NCBI GenBank assembly: GCA_964641125.1
Contig: CAZXMO010000091.1
Coordinates: 1-9,713 of the forward strand
Length of the DNA stretch: 9,713 bases
Source: JBKHAJ01 sp964641125
GTDB lineage: Bacteria; Spirochaetota; Spirochaetia; SPDA01; CAZSGZ01
Direction of reading: 5' to 3'
Shown one piece after another: positions 6,613 to 9,713 of the stretch. Numbering within the stretch: the stretch's first letter is position 1; every line of letters starts with the position of its first letter. The notes under the pieces are model-generated. The model saw only the letters and a program-made list of their open reading frames with translations. It was not told the DNA's origin and did no database searches. Made by a program: the position numbers and the translations under genes.

Positions 6613-6633
6613 AACAAGCTCAAGAAAAAATGA
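6613..6633 (+). CDS. 3' end of an unknown gene hidden in the gap
   Basis: The seven codons after the gap read NKLKKK and a TGA stop that overlaps the ATG of the next gene (ATGA at 6630-6633). A Lys-rich end plus the 4-base overlap suggests a real upstream gene in the same operon. A membrane permease or a small thioredoxin-like protein would fit the context, but the sequence shown cannot decide. Confidence 0.4.
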   Translation, partial: NKLKKK

Positions 6634-7748
6634 TACTTCGTAGATTAGTCTGTCTATTCATTTTATGTATCTCTGCGTACTCAGTTTCCGCTCAATCCCA
6701 GACATCGGTACAAGCGGAGTACTACGGTGAGATCGGATGTAGTCACTGTGACGACTTTACGGACAAACTCCTTCCCGAGGCGGAAGCTGAAAGCGGCGTC
6801 ACCGTCGAGCTCGAGATGTACGACATTATATCCTCCGAAGGATATGAGCGGTGCGAACGCAGACTCGAAGAAGAGGGATTCGAGTTTACCATATTTCCGG
6901 TGCTGATTATCGGAAACAACGCGTATCAGGGTAATACCGCTATCGAGACAAATCTCCTTCCCGAATTGAACTATTACGCGGAACACGGGGAATACCGCCC
7001 GAGGATAACCGAATATGACGGTACCGTGCGGCGAAAGGGAATGCGTCTTTCGTTTCTGCCGATTTTTTCAGCGGGTCTTATCGACGGTGTCAATCCCTGT
7101 GCCTTCGCTACCCTCCTCTTTTTTATTTCGTTCTTGAGTCTTCGGGGCAGGAACAGAAAACAGACCGCTCTTTTCGGACTCGTTTTTGCCGCGGGCATCT
7201 TTATCGCCTATTTTTTTATCGGATTAGGGCTGTTCAACCTTCTGCGGATGAGTATGAACTTTACACTCCTCAGGCTCGTCCTCAAGATATGCGTAACCGC
7301 GGTGACCGCGGTCTTCTGCGTGCTCACGGTTAGGGATTATTTCCTTATCAGACAGGGGAAGATTTCCGAAATGTCGCTGCAGCTGCCGAGACAGGTAAAA
7401 CGGAGAATCCACGCATCTATCCGCGGCGGAGCAGGTTCTACCGCGTTCGCGGCGGGAGTTTTCCTGACCGGGCTTTTTGTCGCGGTGTTGGAGCTTGCCT
7501 GCACCGGGCAGATCTATTTCCCCACTATCGCTTTCATGGTCCAGACCGATGTCACCTGGCTGGGAATCGGCAGCCTGTTTCTTTATAACTTCGCTTTTAT
7601 CGTTCCCCTGCTCGCGGTCCTGTGCATCGTCCTCTTCGGTGTCCGCCACGAACGGATTGTATCTTTTTTTAAGAAGCACCTCGGTGGGGCGAAACTCTCA
7701 ATGGCGGCGCTGTTCGCGGCATTAGCCGTCCTCGTGTGGATTTTTTAA
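6630..7748 (+). CDS. Thioredoxin-like domain fused to CcdA/DsbD-type membrane electron carrier
   Basis: 372 residues. A signal peptide (about 1-21, ending VSAQS) is followed by an exported thioredoxin/glutaredoxin-like domain (about 26-120). Its active site is CSHC (Cys37, Cys40), and FPVLIIG carries the cis-proline (Pro90). Six membrane helices follow (about 143-170, 178-203, 212-237, 272-297, 313-338, 355-371). DGVNPCAFATLLFF in the first and ELACTGQIYFP in the fourth hold the two redox cysteines (157, 291) expected of CcdA/DsbD. The protein should pass electrons from cytosolic thioredoxin across the membrane to its own outer CSHC domain. The ATG overlaps the previous stop by four bases, so it is coupled to the gap gene. 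Its outer substrate is unknown; the arsenic context suggests a thiol-redox support role. Confidence 0.88.
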   Translation: MILRRLVCLFILCISAYSVSAQSQTSVQAEYYGEIGCSHCDDFTDKLLPEAEAESGVTVELEMYDIISSEGYERCERRLEEEGFEFTIFPVLIIGNNAYQGNTAIETNLLPELNYYAEHGEYRPRITEYDGTVRRKGMRLSFLPIFSAGLIDGVNPCAFATLLFFISFLSLRGRNRKQTALFGLVFAAGIFIAYFFIGLGLFNLLRMSMNFTLLRLVLKICVTAVTAVFCVLTVRDYFLIRQGKISEMSLQLPRQVKRRIHASIRGGAGSTAFAAGVFLTGLFVAVLELACTGQIYFPTIAFMVQTDVTWLGIGSLFLYNFAFIVPLLAVLCIVLFGVRHERIVSFFKKHLGGAKLSMAALFAALAVLVWIF

Positions 7749-7749
7749 C

Positions 7750-7792
7750 GCTTCGGGGTGGTAATCAGGATGAAGCCGTACTTTTTCCTTTT
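7750..7792 (+). terminator. Weak terminator candidate after the CcdA-fusion gene
   Basis: GCTTC (7750-7754) can pair with GAAGC (7772-7776) across a 17-base loop, followed by CTTTTTCCTTTT (7781-7792). It lies two bases after the CcdA-fusion stop, where the convergent operons meet. The stem is short and the loop long, so this is tentative. Confidence 0.25.
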
Positions 7793-7917
7793 CGCCCGTT
7801 ATTCTTCTCCTCGAAAATGTCGAGGAGACATAGTATTCCAGTTTTTTGTCCATCGATATATAGATAGCGAATACCGCCTGGATCGTTAGAGCAGCACCCT
7901 TTGAGGTTTTTTCTCAC
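7765..7917 (-). CDS. Second, shortened small Cys-rich protein (paralogue of 6298 gene)
   Basis: Fifty residues from a GTG start at 7917: VRKNLKGCCSNDPGGIRYLYIDGQKTGILCLLDIFEEKN... It aligns with the start of the 6298 gene: KGCCSN with EGCACSN, and YLYIDGQKTGIL with VFYIGGRRTGII. It has adjacent cysteines (7, 8) instead of CxC, plus another Cys at 30. It ends soon after the helix and lacks the YIP...EY half, so it is truncated or a short variant. The frame can also begin at a TTG at 7968 (67 residues), but that would overlap the remnant ORF upstream. GTG is preferred because it matches the paralogue start. There is no ATG and the ribosome site is poor. It is last in the minus-strand unit and may be decaying. 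Confidence 0.5.
   Translation of the reverse strand: MRKNLKGCCSNDPGGIRYLYIDGQKTGILCLLDIFEEKNNGRKGKSTASS
7806..7828. repeat. Perfect 9-base inverted repeat
   Basis: TCTCCTCGA (7806-7814) and TCGAGGAGA (7820-7828) form a perfect stem with a 5-base loop. It lies inside the small minus-strand gene, over the codons for LLDIFEE, 58 bases past the CcdA-fusion stop. No T tract follows on either strand, so it is not a standard terminator; it may be coding coincidence. Confidence 0.4.
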
Positions 7918-7936
7918 TATCTCTAGGAGCTCTCCT

Positions 7937-8017
7937 TCAAATCCCTGCTGTATTTCGTTCCGCTTCAACGGAAGCCTTAAAACCGCAGACCCCCGGATTT
8001 ATTTCACTTCGTACCAT
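7937..8017 (-). pseudogene. Gene remnant: N-terminus of a small 'NPGVCGF' protein
   Basis: An ATG at 8017, with GGAG nine bases upstream and 24 bases after the osmC stop, opens a 26-residue frame that starts MVRSEINPGVCGFKASVEAE and stops at TGA (7939-7937). The INPGVCGF...EAE start is what I recall from a small cysteine-containing uncharacterised family (DUF6951, about 70-80 residues) whose second half carries a further conserved Cys. Here that half is missing, and the following DNA belongs to the small Cys-rich gene in another frame. The best reading is a gene cut by a deletion or frameshift near 7945-7965. The family name is from memory, not a search. An intact 26-residue peptide is the alternative. 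Confidence 0.45.
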
Positions 8018-8041
8018 TATACCGCGCTCCTTCTCCCGTTA

Positions 8042-8467
8042 TTACTTATCAGCAGCTGAAGTCCTCTGCCATTCTCCGGTAACCTGAACGGCAGCCTTGA
8101 GTGTGGATAATACGGTACTATTTTTCTCGGCTATACGGAAAACTTTATCTATACGGTCATCATCCTCCGGAGAATCTATGGAAATTCTATACCGTATTGA
8201 AACAAGCTTCGGTGGTTTGGCCTGCCGTACCCCGGTAACCTTTACCCGAAAACCATCGATGCGCAAACCGCTATTGGCGGCCACAAGACCCATGGAACTC
8301 GTTATACAGCCGCCCGCTGCCGCGAGAAGTGTTTCCGCCGGATTAAAGCCGGCACTAGGATCTCCGCTTTTCGAGCCTAGCTCGATACTGAATGTACGGG
8401 TTGTAGCAACCGTCTTCCGTCCGTCGGGTTTTCTGTTCAAGTCAACCGTATATTCTTGATTCTCCAT
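8042..8467 (-). CDS. OsmC-like protein with a single conserved cysteine
   Basis: 141 residues, normal for OsmC/Ohr-fold proteins, several of which are thiol peroxidases acting on organic hydroperoxides. The GFNPAETLLAAAGGCITSSM stretch (40-59) carries the conserved helix and first catalytic Cys54. The second Cys expected in a 'CPV..TL'-like motif is replaced: the region reads NSTVLSTLKAAV (116-127), with no other Cys in the protein. The usual two-Cys peroxidase cycle is therefore unlikely; the protein may work through one thiol or bind a ligand. The ATG at 8467 is preferred over 8473 because AGGAG is eight bases before it and only two before the other. It follows the DUF169 gene by 12 bases, so it shares the ArsR-type promoter upstream of that gene. 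Confidence 0.85.
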   Translation of the reverse strand: MENQEYTVDLNRKPDGRKTVATTRTFSIELGSKSGDPSAGFNPAETLLAAAGGCITSSMGLVAANSGLRIDGFRVKVTGVRQAKPPKLVSIRYRISIDSPEDDDRIDKVFRIAEKNSTVLSTLKAAVQVTGEWQRTSAADK

Positions 8468-8479
8468 ACCCATTTCTCC

Positions 8480-9253
8480 TTATGCGAAGGGGTCGTTTTT
8501 TTCAATTTCTTGGGCAGCCTTCTCTTGAAGAAGGGTAAAAGCATTTTTTCCCCGAGAATTGGGAATTGCTTTTTCATCCAGATATTCAATGAACGATACT
8601 ATTTCTTCAAATTGCTCAAAAGGAAAACCGAGGACCGTTTCGTTCGTTCCGATATCGGTGGCGTCCCTGCATCCGTAGCAGCCGAAACTCAAATTGAACC
8701 GCTTTTCGACAAACGGAATAAGTGTGGCATCAACACAGGTCGCCTGCAAAACTGCAGTGGAGCTTTCAATCCGTCGGCCGGCCTGTGCGTTCAACCGGGC
8801 AAGGGCTATCCACATGAGCTTTTCCACCTCGTCCTCTACAACCACGACATCCGGGACAACTACCGCCGATTCCAGCGGAAAAAGGTAAAGTTCTTTCAGT
8901 TCCCCCTGTTCAAGCACGGTCATTTCCTCGAACATGGTTTTTCCGGTATTCTCACCTTTGGTAATACCGAACCCTGTAAGTCCCTTTCCTGATTGTAACC
9001 CCGGAGGAAGCGGTTTGAAACCGAACGCGGCCGCGGCAGCCGGACAAGAGATGCCCTCTTTATCGAGAATGACGTGGTTTCCCCGGCGCGCTTCCATAAG
9101 GGCCTGACAGTACCTATAACCGTTCAATTGGCGGCCGCTCGAAGGTGTAGGGTAATCTTTTGAAAAAATAAAAGAGACCCCTACCGGAGAGCTCGTGAGT
9201 CCTAGATATTTTTTCATCGATTCGGCTTTTTCTTTTATTTCCGGCAGTTTCAT
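8480..9253 (-). CDS. DUF169 family protein (COG2043), unknown function
   Basis: 257 residues, full length for DUF169, a cytosolic family found mainly in archaea and anaerobic bacteria and without an assigned reaction. Family-like segments are the N-terminal SSPVGVSFIF, YRYCQALMEAR (Cys49), GISCPAAAAAFGF (Cys70), ATCVDAT (Cys173) and FGCYGCRDATDI (Cys192, Cys195). The five Cys, including the CxxC-like GCYGC, suggest a metal or cluster site, though none is proven. The ATG at 9253 follows AGGAT at a normal distance. Its own strong promoter with an ArsR-type operator lies immediately upstream, and it is the first gene of a unit with osmC. This places it under arsenic control (inference), which is the most informative clue to its role. 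Confidence 0.82.
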   Translation of the reverse strand: MKLPEIKEKAESMKKYLGLTSSPVGVSFIFSKDYPTPSSGRQLNGYRYCQALMEARRGNHVILDKEGISCPAAAAAFGFKPLPPGLQSGKGLTGFGITKGENTGKTMFEEMTVLEQGELKELYLFPLESAVVVPDVVVVEDEVEKLMWIALARLNAQAGRRIESSTAVLQATCVDATLIPFVEKRFNLSFGCYGCRDATDIGTNETVLGFPFEQFEEIVSFIEYLDEKAIPNSRGKNAFTLLQEKAAQEIEKNDPFA

Positions 9254-9268
9254 GCTTCTATCCTATTA

Positions 9269-9315
9269 TTATATTGGCTATTTGGCAATATAAGCAATAT
9301 TAGGTAAATTGTCAA
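9269..9315 (-). promoter_or_regulatory. Strong promoter with ArsR-type operator (site 3) for the DUF169-osmC unit
   Basis: On the minus strand, TTGACA (9315-9310), a 17-base spacer and TATATT (9292-9287) form a near-consensus promoter. A perfect inverted repeat, TTATATTG (9269-9276) and CAATATAA (9286-9293), covers the -10. TATATTGCCAAATA (9292-9279) is identical to site 2. The promoter lies inside the 3' end of the 57-residue upstream ORF. Confidence 0.75.
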
Positions 9316-9451
9316 ACCCATTACCGTAAGACTGATCGGTAAAATCGAATCTGCTCTGATATGGAAACCCTTTCCCGCCGCCCTCGAATGCGGTTACACC
9401 CACGGCAGCCTCTAAAGCGACAAATTTTTTTGATTGAAAATATAAACTCAT
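9278..9451 (-). CDS. 57-residue protein of unknown function, coupled to acr3
   Basis: Begins MSLYFQSKKFVALEAAVGVT and continues with a Gly/Phe-rich middle (AFEGGGKGFPYQSRFDFTDQ). It has no Cys, signal peptide or membrane helix. Expression is well supported: AAGGAG (9464-9459) sits seven bases before the ATG, which overlaps the acr3 stop in an ATGA. Its last codons, including its TAG stop, are formed by the promoter and operator of the DUF169 gene, so the C-terminal LPNIAYIAK may be a by-product of that promoter. I recognise no family. It may be a short accessory protein or the front part of a longer gene cut off when the promoter segment was placed here. Confidence 0.5.
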   Translation of the reverse strand: MSLYFQSKKFVALEAAVGVTAFEGGGKGFPYQSRFDFTDQSYGNGFDNLPNIAYIAK

Positions 9452-9713
9452 CCGATTTCTCCTTCGACGGCGGCTGTTCTTTTTGAATTTCCAACGGCGC
9501 AAGGAAACCACTGTGTCGTCCTGTTTGCTATCTTTACCAGAGCAAGCATTAACGGCACTTCGACAAGCACCCCTACGGTTGTCGCTAAGACGACGGGCGA
9601 GGACACGCCGAACAAGGATATGGCCACAGCAACAGCCAGCTCGAAGAAATTGGACGCTCCTATCATGCCCGCGGGTGCCGCAATGTCGTGGGGCAGCTTC
9701 AATTTCTTAGCGG
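9448..9713 (-). CDS. acr3: ACR3-family arsenite efflux permease, C-terminal part
   Basis: The last 88 residues of a gene that runs off the window edge. KLPHDIAAPAGMIGASNFFE and the following ELAVAVAISLFG match the ninth helix of ACR3, including the Glu needed for transport. ATTVGVLVEVPLMLALVKIANRT matches the last helix and the usual end. ACR3 exports arsenite across the inner membrane, driven by the proton gradient. The short hydrophilic tail (TQWFPCAV...EGEIG) contains one Cys. A TTG at 9702 can be read as a start but lies mid-protein. The gene is translationally coupled to the 57-residue ORF. Its promoter, and whether it carries the same operator, lie outside the window. It is separated from arsR-arsC by over 3 kb of accessory genes on the opposite strand. 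Confidence 0.93.
   Translation of the reverse strand, partial: AKKLKLPHDIAAPAGMIGASNFFELAVAVAISLFGVSSPVVLATTVGVLVEVPLMLALVKIANRTTQWFPCAVGNSKRTAAVEGEIG

Noticed and set aside
6184..6633. Open frame from TTG at 6184 through the Ns to 6633 as one 149-residue protein
   Set aside because: The TTG is the -35 box, translation there would precede the transcript start, and continuity through a placeholder gap is meaningless. The real start is ATG 6298.
7749..7800. A frameshifted continuation of the shortened Cys protein (VRLHPDYHPEAL in another frame) that might restore the missing YIP...EY...AL half
   Set aside because: The resemblance is short and vague, and it runs into the CcdA-fusion stop region; not enough to claim a frameshift.
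7765..7968. TTG start at 7968 for the second small Cys protein (67 residues)
   Set aside because: Its first 17 codons overlap the remnant ORF in another frame and have a poor ribosome site; the GTG at 7917 matches the start of the paralogue better, though this is not certain.

Overview
The window is bacterial and gene-dense, fairly GC-rich in its coding parts with AT-rich promoters. It is probably from a spirochaete. The best clue is the secreted protein at 3586-4050, whose signal peptide ends in the ...FASGSQE... form common in Spirochaeta-type exported proteins; the rest of the gene content agrees but does not prove it. A run of 100 Ns at 6513-6612 marks a scaffold gap.

Region 1 (1-5200) looks like ordinary chromosome. 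A sodium:solute symporter (+) ends by overlapping the end of a two-component sensor kinase. The kinase and its OmpR-type response regulator form a minus-strand operon joined by a 4-base GTGA overlap. Upstream of them, on the same strand and behind a terminator-like hairpin, is a small secreted protein whose Met/Gly/Arg/His-rich tail resembles the kinase's sensor loop. Then come queH (queuosine synthesis, +) and a Bcp/PrxQ-type peroxiredoxin (-), which converge.

Region 2 (5270-9713) is an arsenic-resistance island with unusual accessory genes. The plus-strand part is arsR-arsC. It is followed by a second promoter driving a 20-residue leader ORF, a small Cys-rich protein, missing gene(s) in the N gap, and a thioredoxin-like domain fused to a CcdA/DsbD-type membrane electron carrier. 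The minus-strand part, converging on it, is the 3' end of an ACR3 arsenite efflux permease, a translationally coupled 57-residue unknown protein, then (from its own promoter) a DUF169 protein, an OsmC-like protein with only one of the two usual cysteines, a short gene remnant, and a second truncated copy of the small Cys-rich protein.

The unifying signal is regulatory. Three promoters (before arsR, before the leader/small Cys protein gene, and before the DUF169 gene) carry a TTGGC...GCCAA-like operator at the -10 region. Two of them share the same layout: TTGACA, a 17-base spacer, TATATT, then GCCAAATA. This suggests that one ArsR controls a wider arsenic and thiol-redox regulon: arsenate reduction by ArsC, arsenite export by ACR3, and an inferred envelope or thiol relay through the CcdA fusion, the CGC-type small proteins, OsmC and DUF169. 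The role of these accessory genes is inference. No stretch longer than 300 bases lacks a gene, apart from uncertainty inside the N gap. I saw no tRNA, rRNA, CRISPR array, insertion sequence or replication origin.
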